Assembly: GCA_944321435.1 (NCBI GenBank)
Contig: CALULH010000002.1
Location: 177,809 to 241,808 of the forward strand
Length of the DNA stretch: 64,000 bases
Direction: 5' to 3'
From: an uncultured Coriobacteriaceae bacterium
GTDB lineage: Bacteria > Actinomycetota > Coriobacteriia > Coriobacteriales > Coriobacteriaceae
This document shows positions 33,813 to 42,777 of this stretch, one piece after another. The translations under genes were made by a program, and so were the position numbers. The notes under the pieces are model-generated. The model searched no databases. It saw only the letters and a list, made by a program, of their open reading frames with translations, and had not been told where the DNA came from. Positions within the stretch are counted from its first letter, which is position 1. Every line of letters begins with the position of its first letter.

Positions 33813-35864
33813 CTAGAACGCGCCGCCGCCTCCGCCGCCCACGCCGCCTCCTCCGCCACCGGAGAAGCCGCCGCCCATGCCGGCACCCGAGCTGTTGGCG
33901 CTGGCGGAGATCTCGCTCATCGTAAGGCTGTACGCCTCGTTCATCTCATGCACCGGAGAGTGCAGCCCGTAATGCGGGTAGCACCACCAGTACACAGGGT
34001 AGTAGTAGCCGCCATAGACGTCTTGGCGCTGCTCGGGCGGCACCGCGTCGGCCAGCCGGCGCAGGACCTCGTCGGACACGCCCAGGGCCACAGCCAGGAC
34101 CAAAAGCTTGTTCCACAGAATCAGATCGCCGGGGACGGCTTCGCCCAGCCGCGTGAAATCCTGCAGCCAGTGCTTGAGCGCGCGGCAGCGCTCGTCCAGC
34201 TCGGCGCCCTCCTGGGTCAGCCGTTTGAACGTGCAGCTTATGGCCGCGGCGGCCACGCTCATGCCCAGGCACGCGGCAAACGCGACGGGGCTGGTCTCGA
34301 GCTCGAGCATCATGAAGAGCGCCGCGATGACAAGGACCGCGGCTACGATGATGCCCGCAACAGCCGCCGCCGTGCCGGTGGATACCACCAGGTTGCGCAC
34401 TTCGAGGGCCGCCGTGACCTCGGAGCAGAAGTCCTCGTGCCGCGAACGGTAATCCTTCTTGCCGTGCTTGGCGCCGTCGCGCATGTCCCCGAATCCCAGC
34501 TCCGATCCGGGCTCGAGCGCCTCGCCAAAGTAGAGCTTGAGGGCGGCGCGGTCAATGGGATCGGTTGCGCGGGCCGGATCCTCCAGGCGGATGCGGTACT
34601 CCTCCACCGTCTTGGTACCCAACAGGCGCTTCTCCTCCCTGCGCTCCTGCGAGATGGAGATCACGCGGTCGTCGGTGAGCTTCATGAGGGTCGCGATGAA
34701 GGCCTCGTTGCCCACGGCGCTGTCATGGGTAAAGGCGGCGATAACCGCCGGGTGGTCGTCGGAGGGCACGTCGCGGAAGTAGTCCAGATGCGCCACCCGC
34801 GGTTTCTTATGCGTGAGCTTGAACGCGGCCACAAGGGCGAGAAACACCGCAGGCAGGGCCACCTGCGCCGCAGTGCCCGCCGCCTGCACGGTGCGGGCCT
34901 GCTCGCGCTCGGCGTTGGCGCGGTCGGCCCACACCTGCTCCTCGGACAGCATGGTGTCCAGGCGGTTCTCGCCCGACGGGGTCAGGCCGGGAACCCAGGA
35001 TGCGGGGAAGGCGATACGCGCCTCGGCAAACTCGCCGGCGGAAACGCGCGGCACCTGGTACGTCACCACGGCGGAGGACTCGTCGATCGCAACGGTGGCG
35101 TTATAGGGACCGTGACCCCAGGCGCGCAGGTCCTCGCCGACCGTGAAGGGGCCCGCCTGCGGCAGCGCAACGGTAAGCGTCACGTCGGAGCTGGGCTCCT
35201 GCCACTCGGAGCCCACGAACTGCCAGTACAGTTCCGCCGTGTCGGCCCATGCCATGACGGCGCCGGTCAGACGGTAGGTGATCTCGTAGGTCGTCTGGGC
35301 ATCCTCCTGCGGCTTGTAGAGCATGACCTCGAGGACCGATTCGGCACCGCCCTGCTTGGTCTCGGTAGTGTACTTGTTGGCGTCCCCCTTGCTCGCCGAC
35401 CCGGGGGCGCCGGCGTTCTCAAACACGGAGCCGTCGCCGAGGTCGCGCACGGACAGCACCTGCACGCCCGAAACGGCCCCCTGCTGGTTGGTGGCCAGCG
35501 GGATGTCCCAGTACACGCCGTTGAAGCTGCCGTCGAAGTCAAACGTGCGCTGCTCTACCACCGTGAGCGAACCGTTTGCATCGACCGTCGCGTTGATGAC
35601 GACGGGCCCCATGGTGTAGTCGTCCGCGTACGCGCGGGAGGGCAGGGCGACAAGCACCGCCGCGAGCACGAGCACCGCCGTCAAGGCACCGGCAAGGCGG
35701 CCCGGACAAGCGGGGCGCGCGCCGCGAGCGCGGCGGGCAAAGCGACCTGCGTGCGCCACGCAAGCCGTGCGCGCGGGGCGCCCGGGGCCGGAACTGCATG
35801 CGAAACGAGCGGAAACAGAGCAACGGGCGAGAAACGCCTGCAAAGCGGTGCGCGGCCCCATCAT
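33813..35864 (-). CDS. DUF2207-family membrane protein
   Basis: A 683-residue exported membrane protein. A long, Arg-rich N-terminus precedes a signal-like helix ending LPSRAYA. The DUF2207 domain follows (DYTMGPVVINATVDANGSLT; VVEQRTFDFDGSFNGVYWDI). A membrane helix near residue 350, a cytoplasmic region (LDYFRDVPSDDHPAVIAAF), and two further helices (TAAAVAGIIVAAVLVIAALF region) come next. The tail is glycine-rich (GGGFSGGGGGG). I chose ATG 35864, preceded by GAAAGGATG. The family function is unknown. A 21-bp motif array lies 120-250 bases upstream of the start. Confidence 0.85.
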   Translation of the reverse strand: MMGPRTALQAFLARCSVSARFACSSGPGRPARTACVAHAGRFARRARGARPACPGRLAGALTAVLVLAAVLVALPSRAYADDYTMGPVVINATVDANGSLTVVEQRTFDFDGSFNGVYWDIPLATNQQGAVSGVQVLSVRDLGDGSVFENAGAPGSASKGDANKYTTETKQGGAESVLEVMLYKPQEDAQTTYEITYRLTGAVMAWADTAELYWQFVGSEWQEPSSDVTLTVALPQAGPFTVGEDLRAWGHGPYNATVAIDESSAVVTYQVPRVSAGEFAEARIAFPASWVPGLTPSGENRLDTMLSEEQVWADRANAEREQARTVQAAGTAAQVALPAVFLALVAAFKLTHKKPRVAHLDYFRDVPSDDHPAVIAAFTHDSAVGNEAFIATLMKLTDDRVISISQERREEKRLLGTKTVEEYRIRLEDPARATDPIDRAALKLYFGEALEPGSELGFGDMRDGAKHGKKDYRSRHEDFCSEVTAALEVRNLVVSTGTAAAVAGIIVAAVLVIAALFMMLELETSPVAFAACLGMSVAAAAISCTFKRLTQEGAELDERCRALKHWLQDFTRLGEAVPGDLILWNKLLVLAVALGVSDEVLRRLADAVPPEQRQDVYGGYYYPVYWWCYPHYGLHSPVHEMNEAYSLTMSEISASANSSGAGMGGGFSGGGGGGVGGGGGGAF

Positions 35865-35995
35865 GGCGCATCCTTTCAGCTTAGGGAAAGCAACTGCGCC
35901 TATGGTACCCCATGAGCGCAACCCCGCCTATAGTCGCCCGCCCGTTGCCAGCGCCCTCGGCCGCAGCGGCGCCACAACCGCACACCTCCGCCTGC

Positions 35996-36196
35996 CATTT
36001 GGTGTGCCCCATGCGCTGTTCGGTGTGGCTCGTGTGCTGTTCGGTGTGCCCCATATGCGGTTTGGTGTGCTCCGCCTGCTGTTCGGTGTCCCCCATATGC
36101 GGTTTGGTGTGGCTCTCCAAGGGAAAAGCCCAGGATTCCGTCAATCTGGACCAAAGAGAAGCACACCAAACGGAAAGCGAACCACACCAAATGGAA
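35996..36196. repeat. 21-bp periodic GGTGTG array with inverted copies
   Basis: GGTGTG (once GGTGTC, once GGTGTG preceded by ATTT) begins at 36001, 36022, 36043, 36064, 36085 and 36106: exact 21-base steps. The surrounding unit alternates between TGTTCGGTGTGCCCCATATGC-like and GGTTTGGTGTGCTCCGCC-like forms. Two inverted copies, CACACCAAA, begin at 36162 and 36183, again 21 bases apart. Spacing of two helical turns would put all sites on one face of the DNA. Confidence 0.88.
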
Positions 36197-36272
36197 AGCC
36201 TGCAGCTGGCTCATGCCTCCGATGGCCCATGTTTTCCCATGAGATCCGCATCCCCAGGCGTTTGCCGTACGC

Positions 36273-36306
36273 AAAAAGCCCGCATCCCCCAAGAGGGTGC
36301 GGGCTT
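36273..36306 (-). terminator. Terminator of tRNA-Ser
   Basis: Minus-strand AAGCCCGCA and TGCGGGCTT stem followed by TTTTTGC, just after the tRNA. Confidence 0.8.
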
Positions 36307-36317
36307 GCAGTTGCTAC

Positions 36318-36409
36318 TGGCGGAGAGCTGGGGATTCGAACCCCAGATACCCGTTGCGGGGTATACTCGCTTAGCAGGCGAGCACCTTCGGCCTCTCGGT
36401 CAGCTCTCC
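36318..36409 (-). tRNA. tRNA-Ser (GCU)
   Basis: A 92-nt class II tRNA including the encoded CCA (36318-36320). GGAGAGC pairs with GCTCTCC; the anticodon stem-loop is CTCGC-CTGCTAA-GCGAG; the long variable arm is TACCCCGCAACGGGTA; the T arm is CTGGGGTTCGAATCCCCAG. Confidence 0.96.
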
Positions 36410-36495
36410 GGAACAGTGCTGCTTATGATAACGCACGGCCAAGCGTTCACGCAAGCAAAATATTGCCGTTTCACAATCCGCATGCCCTTCAGGAG

Positions 36496-37587
36496 TTACT
36501 GCGAGAAAAACGCCTCGTCAATCACGATATCGTGCGCATGGGAACGCACCAGCTCCCACGAAAACACCGCGGAGAGCTGCGACGCGCTGCGGGGTCGCGC
36601 ATCGGGCGCAATCCCGGCAGCCGCGGCCAAACGGCCCAATAGGCGCTCGGGTGCACCGAAAACGCGTTTGAGCTCGCCCATGTCGCAATCGCGCTCGCGC
36701 TTGGAAAGGCGCCTGCCATCCGGGGCGACGAGCATGGGCACATGAGCGTAGACGGGCTGCGGATAACCCAGCAGCCGCTGCAGGTAAATCTGGCGCGGAA
36801 CCGATCCCAGAAGGTCGCGGCCGCGCACCACCTCGGTCACGCCCATTTGGGCGTCATCCACCACCACGGCCAGCTGGTAGGCAAAAACGCCGTCGCTGCG
36901 GCGGACGAGAAAATCCCCGCATTCCGTTGCCAGATCTTCGCGCCGCTCGCCGTACACGAGGTCGGAGAACGCGATCTCCCCCGCCGGGTCGCCTGCCTCG
37001 GGCACGCGCAGACGCAGAGCCGGCGAGCGGCGAGCGCTCTTCTCGCGCACCTGGTCGGGCGTAAGGCCACGGCAGGTTCCCGCGTAAACGGGCGTCCCGT
37101 CGCTTGCATGCGGAGCGCTCGCCGCATGCAGCTCGGCCCGGCTGCAGAAGCAGGGGTACACCAGCGGCCCCGCAAAGGCGGGGATGCCCGCATGCGGCGC
37201 TTCGGAGCATGAAGGGCCCCACTCGCCGCCGACGTCCTTGGAGCGCAGGCGCTCAAGGGCCTCTTCGTACAAGTCAAGCCGGTCGTGCTGGTATACCGGG
37301 CCCTCGTCCCAGTCCAGACCCAGCCAATGCAGGTCCTCCATAATGAGCCGCGCCCGTGCCGGATCGGCGCACCGCGGATCCAGGTCCTCGATCCGCAGCA
37401 CCAGGCGACCGTTTTGCGCGCGCACGGACAGCCACGCCATCAGCGCGGAAAAGACGTTCCCCAAGTGCATGCGCCCCGAGGGCGAGGGCGCGAACCGCCC
37501 CACCGGCGCACCATGCGACAGCCCGTCCCGCATTGCCGGCGCCGCCTGCGGCCCATTTGAAACACGTCGCGCATCCACGTGGCCCAC
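36496..37587 (-). CDS. gluQ: Glutamyl-Q tRNA(Asp) synthetase
   Basis: A truncated glutamyl-tRNA synthetase paralogue that glutamylates queuosine in tRNA-Asp. It has VGRFAPSPSGRMHLGNVFSA (HIGH-like), RIEDLDPRCADPARA, and RRLSKRERDC (KMSKS-like), and no anticodon-binding domain. Zinc ligands YPCFCSRAEL and YAGTCRG match the GluQRS zinc site. An insertion of about 20 residues (GGEWGPSCSEAPHAGIPAFA) precedes it. Start is uncertain: GTG 37587 has GGGAGAAGG upstream and a TACAAT box beyond; ATG 37533 is the alternative. Confidence 0.88.
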   Translation of the reverse strand: MGHVDARRVSNGPQAAPAMRDGLSHGAPVGRFAPSPSGRMHLGNVFSALMAWLSVRAQNGRLVLRIEDLDPRCADPARARLIMEDLHWLGLDWDEGPVYQHDRLDLYEEALERLRSKDVGGEWGPSCSEAPHAGIPAFAGPLVYPCFCSRAELHAASAPHASDGTPVYAGTCRGLTPDQVREKSARRSPALRLRVPEAGDPAGEIAFSDLVYGERREDLATECGDFLVRRSDGVFAYQLAVVVDDAQMGVTEVVRGRDLLGSVPRQIYLQRLLGYPQPVYAHVPMLVAPDGRRLSKRERDCDMGELKRVFGAPERLLGRLAAAAGIAPDARPRSASQLSAVFSWELVRSHAHDIVIDEAFFSQ

Positions 37588-37639
37588 GCCTGCCCGCCCT
37601 TCTCCCGTCTACACTGCGCCCCTGATTGTACCTAACGGC

Positions 37640-37682
37640 AAAAGGCGGCGGGCGCGCGCCCTAAGGCCACGCACCCGCCGCC
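37640..37682 (-). terminator. Terminator of ferritin gene
   Basis: Minus-strand GGCGGCGGG and CCCGCCGCC form a GC-rich stem followed by TTTT; 69 bases after the ferritin stop. Confidence 0.7.
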
Positions 37683-37750
37683 CGAAATAGAACCGGCGAG
37701 CCTCCGCCGCACACGCTAAGGCAGCGCGGGGCGCCTAACGGCTCAACCTG

Positions 37751-38269
37751 CTACAGCGTCAGGCTGGCAGACTGCACGTACGTCCGCGCCTGGTACTCGC
37801 GGTCCAGATCGTAGAGGCCCTTGGGATCGCAGCCGAAGAGCTTCATGTTGGTGATCATGTCGCGGGCGTTGGTCTCCTCCTCGCCCTGCTCGGACACAAA
37901 CCAGTCGAGGAACTTCATCGTGCGCACGTCGTGCGCCTCGTGCGCAACCTCGTAGCAGTGGTGGATAAGGCTCGTGACGTACTCCTCGTGCTCAAGCCCG
38001 GCCTCAAGCGGCTGCAGATCGTTCTCGAACGTCTTGTCGGGCTTGGCGATAGCCTCCATCGTGGGCTTGAAGTCGTTGTCCAGCAGATAGCGGCGAATGG
38101 CCATGGCGTGGTCCATCTCCTCCTTTGCCTGGATCTCATACCAGTTGGCAAAGCCCTTGAGGCCGCGGTCCTCGTAGTAATCGGCAAAGGTCAGGTACAG
38201 GTAGGCGGAGTACATCTCCTTGTTGATCTGCTCGTTCAGAACCGTGGTGACCTTTTCGTTCAGCGCCAT
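37751..38269 (-). CDS. Non-haem ferritin
   Basis: A 172-residue four-helix ferritin subunit that oxidises and stores iron in 24-mers. The ferroxidase site is visible: Glu18 in LNEQINKEMYSAYLYL, Glu51 and His54 in AKEEMDHAM, and the EQGEEE segment in helix D. LKGFANWYEIQAKEE is typical of FtnA. Start ATG 38269 follows GAAGGGAAG. A 10-bp inverted repeat with one mismatch (38377-38404) around TATACC lies about 110 bases upstream and could be a metal-dependent operator, but I cannot assign it. Confidence 0.95.
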   Translation of the reverse strand: MALNEKVTTVLNEQINKEMYSAYLYLTFADYYEDRGLKGFANWYEIQAKEEMDHAMAIRRYLLDNDFKPTMEAIAKPDKTFENDLQPLEAGLEHEEYVTSLIHHCYEVAHEAHDVRTMKFLDWFVSEQGEEETNARDMITNMKLFGCDPKGLYDLDREYQARTYVQSASLTL

Positions 38270-38467
38270 AGCAGCTTCCCTTCATACGTGTATCCGTCGG
38301 CATTGGGCGCAAGGGGCAGTCCAACGCGCGCCGCTCCTGCGCCAACCCAACGGATACCTTGGCTAACACTGAGCGGTATACCCCGCAGCACTTCGGGCTA
38401 TACGGCGCCCCTCGGATGAAAGAGCCGTCAGGCGAGAAGAGCACCCGTGCCGCGCGCAAGGTACAAC

Positions 38468-39337
38468 CTACTCGGCGCACTTGTCCGCGCTGAGCTTCCT
38501 GATGTAGTTGTGGCGAATGATCTGCGAGCAGCGCTCGTAGTCCTTCGTCACGTAAACGGCGTAGAGTGCGTCGATGACCAGCAGCTGCGACATGCGCGAG
38601 CCCATGGCGCCGCTGCGGATGAGCGGCTCGCTCGAGGCAATGCCCAGCACGTAATCCGCTTGGGCGGAAAGCCCCGTCTCGTTGCCCACGCGCGTGATGG
38701 CGATCACCGTGGCATGGCGCTCGCGCGCCGCGCGGGCGCATTCCACCATCTCCTCGGTGAGCCCCGAGTAGCTGATCACAATGGCCAGGTCGTCGGCGTG
38801 CATGTTGCGGACCCGCAGCAGCTGGTTGTGCCAGTCGTCGTCCAGATGGCACTCCTTGTCCACGCGGGCAAGCTTCATCTCGAAGTCGCGCGCGACCAGA
38901 AGCGACGCCCCGATGCCGAAGAGATCGACCACGCGGCACGCCTTGACGAGCTCGGCGCAACGGTCGAGAACCGCCCGATCGAGCAGACGCCCCGTTGCCT
39001 GCAGGGATCGAACGTCGCTTTGCAGCACCTTGCCCACGATCGCGTCGGCGCTATCGCCCTGCCGGACATCCTCCAAGGCGATATCGCTGCCCTCGCGCGC
39101 GGACGCCAGCTCGTAAACCAGCTCGCGCTGGAACTCCTTGTAGCCGGCGCATCCGAGCTTGCGCGCAAAGCGCACCACCGTCGACGGCGAAGTGAACGTT
39201 TCGTCGGCCAGCGCGCGGATACTCTTGGCTATGACCGCCTGCGGGTCTCTCTGGATGAAGTCGATGATGTTGCGCTCCGCCGGGCTGGCGTAGCGCCTTC
39301 GTTCCTTGAGCCTGAGCAACAAGCCGCGTCTTTCCAT
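38468..39337 (-). CDS. MurR/RpiR-family transcriptional regulator
   Basis: A 289-residue RpiR regulator. The helix-turn-helix contains YASPAERNIIDFIQRDPQAV and ETFTSPSTVVRFARKLGCAG. The SIS domain (about 125-260) includes VDLFGIGASLLVARDFEMKL and LAIVISYSGLTEEMVECAR. ATG 39337 is preferred over GTG 39340 since GGAGG is six bases ahead. No carbohydrate operon adjoins it; its targets are unknown. It is unrelated in position to the first RpiR gene at 15.8 kb. Confidence 0.87.
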   Translation of the reverse strand: MERRGLLLRLKERRRYASPAERNIIDFIQRDPQAVIAKSIRALADETFTSPSTVVRFARKLGCAGYKEFQRELVYELASAREGSDIALEDVRQGDSADAIVGKVLQSDVRSLQATGRLLDRAVLDRCAELVKACRVVDLFGIGASLLVARDFEMKLARVDKECHLDDDWHNQLLRVRNMHADDLAIVISYSGLTEEMVECARAARERHATVIAITRVGNETGLSAQADYVLGIASSEPLIRSGAMGSRMSQLLVIDALYAVYVTKDYERCSQIIRHNYIRKLSADKCAE

Positions 39338-39592
39338 CACGCACCTCCGTCATGAGCCCATTAAACCGATGAGGCTCGTTTTAGTCATGCGGTTTTGCCA
39401 TTGATGAAACTTTGTGCCGAACCATGGTGCAGAGCGCTTGCTATGCGGACCGCCCGCAGTGCTCAATCAACCGCTTAACGACCGCGCATCACAAAATGCG
39501 CCATCTCGATGTCTTCTTGTCGATTCGTATGGTCCGTTACCTGGGAAAACAGAAGTTTCCTCCCGCAGGGCGAAAAAAATTTCAATTTCTTC

Positions 39593-39621
39593 TTGACACT
39601 CACCCACCCCGGTGCGATTAT
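39593..39621 (+). promoter_or_regulatory. Promoter of tRNA-Arg
   Basis: TTGACA (39593-39598), 17 bases, GATTAT (39616-39621), 12 bases before the tRNA. An A/T-rich tract (39570-39592) just upstream could act as an UP element. Confidence 0.7.
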
Positions 39622-39633
39622 ATCTCTTGCGCT

Positions 39634-39710
39634 GCGCCGTTACCTCAGCTGGATAGAGGGTCTGACTACGAATCAGAACGTCACAGGTTCGAATCCTGTA
39701 CGGCGCACCA
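39634..39710 (+). tRNA. tRNA-Arg (ACG)
   Basis: A 77-nt cloverleaf with encoded CCA. GCGCCGT pairs with ACGGCGC; the anticodon arm is TCTGA-CTACGAA-TCAGA; the T arm is CACAGGTTCGAATCCTGT. The A34 is presumably edited to inosine, which requires a TadA deaminase elsewhere. Confidence 0.97.
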
Positions 39711-39721
39711 CTTGAAAGGAC

Positions 39722-39754
39722 AAGCTCGTATCCCTCGGGATGCGAGCTTTTTTT
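39722..39754 (+). terminator. Terminator of tRNA-Arg
   Basis: AAGCTCGTATCCC and GGGATGCGAGCTT (one mismatch) followed by TTTTT, 11 bases after the tRNA. Confidence 0.85.
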
Positions 39755-40002
39755 CTTATGCCTACGTCCCTCGCTTGGCCTTGTGCCGCGCCCCGCTCGA
39801 AACTCAAGCCACGCCAAAAGCAAGAGCATGCCGAGCGGGAAACCGCCGCCACGCGCAACGACCCTCATGCGGCCAGAATAAGCCAGCCGCCTGCGGATAG
39901 CCCGGCGAATCGCGTTCCGAAGAAAACGCGGGCGGAAACCCTCGGCCCCCGCCCTCGAAGCCGCGTCTGAAAGCATCCCGGACCTTTTGGCGGCCAACCT
40001 GC

Positions 40003-41148
40003 TTACAGCCGCTCCGTCACCTTGCTCACCAACGGCGTGGGGATAAGGCACGCTACGTTCTTGCCCATGTAGCTGTTTATCAGCGGGAACATGCCCATAC
40101 GGAACGCAAGGTTGCGTTTCATGGGACGCAGGGCGCACTCGTAGCGCTCCAACGCGGCGCAGGCCTCCCGGTCTTTGTCGGATAGCGCCCGAGCAACCGC
40201 CCGGCCCGCCATGCAGCCGGAATTGAGCGCGAACGAGATACCCTCTCCCGATGTGCACGAGAGAAAACCGCCGCCCTCGCCCGCAAGCAGCACGCGCCCT
40301 TGCCCGGCCACAAGATCCGCCGGCGTGCGCAGGTGCGCCGCCATCCAGGTCTCGCGCTTGACCGAAGGGCCCAACGGGTACTCACGCCGCAGCAAGTCGA
40401 GCGCCTCTTGGTGCTTGCGGTCGGCATCGCGCGTACCCGGATAGAAAATAGAGCCGACAATGGCGATATCGCCCTTGGGCATGAGATACCCGATACCGTA
40501 GTCGCGCGAAAGCCGGCGCGCGTACACGCAATCGAAGTACGGCTCAAGGGCCCCCGCCTCTATCCGAACGTATTCCTGAACAGTCAGGTAGCGATCAAAC
40601 GGCCGAAGCCCCAGGCGCTCGCGCACGGTAGCGCGGGGCCCGTCCGCCGCGATGCAGTACGCCGCCTGCACCGTGCGCCTCTTTGCGCAGCCGGACCGCA
40701 AGTCAACCCGTACCTCACGCGGGGTCTGGCGCACATCGGCCACGGAAGTAGCCTCGCACACGTGCACGTTTGCCGGCAGAAGGCTCAGCAGCCACGCGTC
40801 GAACCGTGCGCGGTCCACGTTGAGGAAGCGCACGCGCGTCGCCTTCTTGACTCGCGCGTCCATGTGGTAATAGCGAAAATGCACCCAACGCGGGTCTAGA
40901 ACCATGTCCTCGGGAACGCCGCCAAACGGCTCGAGCGCCCGCAGGGAGTAGCGGTTGAGCATGCCTCCACAGCTCTTCTCGCGCGGCAGCCGCGCTGCCT
41001 CGACCAACAGCACCCGTTGGCACGCCCGCGCGCACCCAAGCGCCGCCATGATGCCTGCGGGGCCCGCGCCCACCACCACCGCATCGTAGCGGTCCTCGCA
41101 CGAACCAGCCGAAACGGCTGTGTAGCGCTTTCCATATCGCAGGTCCAT
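40003..41148 (-). CDS. Geranylgeranyl-reductase-family FAD-dependent oxidoreductase
   Basis: A 381-residue flavoprotein. The FAD loop is VVVGAGPAGIMAALGCARAC (residues 25-44), followed by EKSCGGMLNRYSLRAL with the CGG segment of this family, and the second FAD contact GQGRVLLAGEGGGFLSCTSGEGISFAL. Family members reduce prenyl chains or act as monooxygenases. The C-terminus lacks a membrane anchor. It lies 73 bases after a small unknown gene on the same strand. The substrate cannot be inferred here. Confidence 0.85.
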   Translation of the reverse strand: MDLRYGKRYTAVSAGSCEDRYDAVVVGAGPAGIMAALGCARACQRVLLVEAARLPREKSCGGMLNRYSLRALEPFGGVPEDMVLDPRWVHFRYYHMDARVKKATRVRFLNVDRARFDAWLLSLLPANVHVCEATSVADVRQTPREVRVDLRSGCAKRRTVQAAYCIAADGPRATVRERLGLRPFDRYLTVQEYVRIEAGALEPYFDCVYARRLSRDYGIGYLMPKGDIAIVGSIFYPGTRDADRKHQEALDLLRREYPLGPSVKRETWMAAHLRTPADLVAGQGRVLLAGEGGGFLSCTSGEGISFALNSGCMAGRAVARALSDKDREACAALERYECALRPMKRNLAFRMGMFPLINSYMGKNVACLIPTPLVSKVTERL

Positions 41149-41221
41149 AAGCGGCCCGCCCTTCGCTCAATCTGCGTTCGGTACCACGCCAGTATACGCA
41201 ACTTGGAGCGCCCCGCCCGCT

Positions 41222-41569
41222 TTAGCGCGCTATGGGACGCTCGTCCACCTTGTAGGGAATATGCAGGCGCCGCAACAGGCCGCGCACCCGATGCGCCGCG
41301 TCATACCCGCCGTAGGCCGCCGCCAACAACGGAGGCAGCAGCGCGGCATCGGGAACGCGCAAATACGCAAGCAGCGAGCCCAGCTCAGACGGGTCCACGC
41401 TCACGCTCACGGTATGCGGGGACTCCTCAAAGCACCATTGCGTGAGCTCTCCTGCGCTCACCTGGAACACATGCAGTCCGCTGGCATCGTACTGGCAAGC
41501 CACCACCAGGCTTTCCTCATCATCCGAGCTTTGAAACAACAGGGCGCTGACGGGATACTGGGCTTCCAT
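41222..41569 (-). CDS. Hypothetical protein
   Basis: A 115-residue soluble protein, not recognised. It begins MEAQYPVSALLFQSSDDEES and ends LRRLHIPYKVDERPIAR, with no cysteine pair, signal or helix. The ribosome site AGGAGGAGC five bases before the ATG is one of the best in the window, so it is likely real. A palindrome resembling an SOS box lies 55 bases upstream. Confidence 0.65.
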   Translation of the reverse strand: MEAQYPVSALLFQSSDDEESLVVACQYDASGLHVFQVSAGELTQWCFEESPHTVSVSVDPSELGSLLAYLRVPDAALLPPLLAAAYGGYDAAHRVRGLLRRLHIPYKVDERPIAR

Positions 41570-41624
41570 TGCTCCTCCTCACATTGTCGACAACCACACC
41601 TTAGCATCAGCGAGTGATTACTAC

Positions 41625-41636
41625 GAACAAGTGTTC
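41625..41636. promoter_or_regulatory. Candidate LexA-type box
   Basis: GAACAAGTGTTC, flanked as CGAACAAGTGTTCT, fits the Gram-positive LexA/DinR consensus CGAAC-RNRY-GTTYC except for the last base. It lies between the divergent unknown gene and dipeptidase, beside an A/T-rich tract. It might instead be an ArsR-type site (GAACA-N2-TGTTC). Confidence 0.4.
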
Positions 41637-41747
41637 TATATATTATGTGGAGGCGTCTGCCCGGTGCACTATACTGGTGTTGATGTGTGCAGATAGCCCA
41701 TCAGCACGCGCAATCCGCGCCCTGCGCGCACATGAAAGGGGCCCGTC

Positions 41748-42749
41748 ATGACTTTCCCCGTCTTTGACCTGCATTGCGACACCGCAGACCGTCTGGCCTG
41801 GCAAACTCTGCCCGCCGATCTCAAGCAGGCAACCGGCATGGCCTTCTACGGCCCCGGCGACGAAGCGCACCCTGATGCCATCCGCCAGTTGGCGCGCAAC
41901 CGCGGACACGTGTCCCTAGACAAGATCGGCTCCGTTCCCTGGGCGCAGTGCTTTGCGTGCTACGTTCCCGACGGGCTCACGCCCGCCCAGGCGCTCGCGT
42001 TCTACCGGCACGTCATGGCGTACCTGGAAGACCAGGCCTCTGGCAACTCCGAGCGCATGCGCCTTGCGCGCAGCGCCCGCGAGATCCGCCTCGCGCTTGG
42101 GCAAGGCCTCGCCGTAGGCGTGCGCACCATCGAGAACGCCCGCATGCTGGCCCTGGACCCGGCACTCGCCGCAGAGCTCGCCCGTGACGGCGTGCTCATG
42201 GCCTCGCTGTCCTGGAACGCCGCAGGCCCTCTGGCCAGCGGCCACGACACGCAGGACCCCATGAGCCGCCTGGGCCTCGAGGCGCTCGCCGCGCTCGAGC
42301 AGGCGGGCATCATCGTAGACGTTTCCCACCTCAACGACCCGTGCTTCGACGATGTTCTCGCCCACAGCACGCGCCCCTTCGTGGCCAGCCACTCCAACAG
42401 CCGCGCCGTGTGCCCCGCGCCGCGCAACCTCACCGACGACCAGTTCCGCGCCATCCGCGACCGCGGCGGCCTCGTGGGCCTCAACTTTGCCGACATCTTC
42501 ATCACGCAGGCGGGGACGCCCACCTTCGACGACATCTCGCGCCACCTGGATCGCTGGCTCTGCCTTGACGGCGAGGACACCATAGCCCTGGGCAGCGACT
42601 TCGACGGCTGCGACACCCCTCCCTGCATAGCCACCGCCGCGCAGACGCCCGCCTTCCAGGAGCTTCTCGCCCAGCGCTTTGGCGAGAAGATCACCCGCAA
42701 GCTCTGCGCCGACAACGCCCTGGCCTTCTTCGAGCGCTGGGGAAACTAG
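41748..42749 (+). CDS. Membrane-dipeptidase-family (M19) zinc peptidase
   Basis: A 333-residue amidohydrolase-fold dipeptidase. The zinc ligands appear in order: FDLHCDTADR near the start, GVRTIENARML (Glu), DVSHLNDPCFDD (His), VASHSNSRAVC (His), and LGSDFDGC (Asp). No signal peptide is present, so it is cytoplasmic, unlike the mammalian renal enzyme. It may cleave dipeptides with a D-residue. Start ATG 41748 follows GAAAGGGG; TATACT at 41667-41672 may be its -10 box. It converges on serS. Confidence 0.92.
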   Translation: MTFPVFDLHCDTADRLAWQTLPADLKQATGMAFYGPGDEAHPDAIRQLARNRGHVSLDKIGSVPWAQCFACYVPDGLTPAQALAFYRHVMAYLEDQASGNSERMRLARSAREIRLALGQGLAVGVRTIENARMLALDPALAAELARDGVLMASLSWNAAGPLASGHDTQDPMSRLGLEALAALEQAGIIVDVSHLNDPCFDDVLAHSTRPFVASHSNSRAVCPAPRNLTDDQFRAIRDRGGLVGLNFADIFITQAGTPTFDDISRHLDRWLCLDGEDTIALGSDFDGCDTPPCIATAAQTPAFQELLAQRFGEKITRKLCADNALAFFERWGN

Positions 42750-42777
42750 CCGCGCGATTTTAGCCCGTCCGTTTACG

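Larger units (their letters stand above)
35865..36317. other. 453-base region with motif array, no gene
   Basis: It contains the upstream region of the DUF2207 gene, the 21-bp array (35996-36196) and the tRNA-Ser terminator. A minus-strand open frame through the array codes for heptad-like repeats but has only a TTG start without a ribosome site; I regard it as non-coding. Confidence 0.65.

Noticed and set aside
35881..36144. A minus-strand frame coding for HTxxHMG-type heptads
   Set aside because: The heptads follow from the 21-bp DNA period. It opens with TTG, has no ribosome site, and another frame gives similar repeats.
35996..36196. CRISPR array
   Set aside because: The 21-bp unit repeats without unique spacers between copies, the repeat is degenerate, and no cas gene is present.
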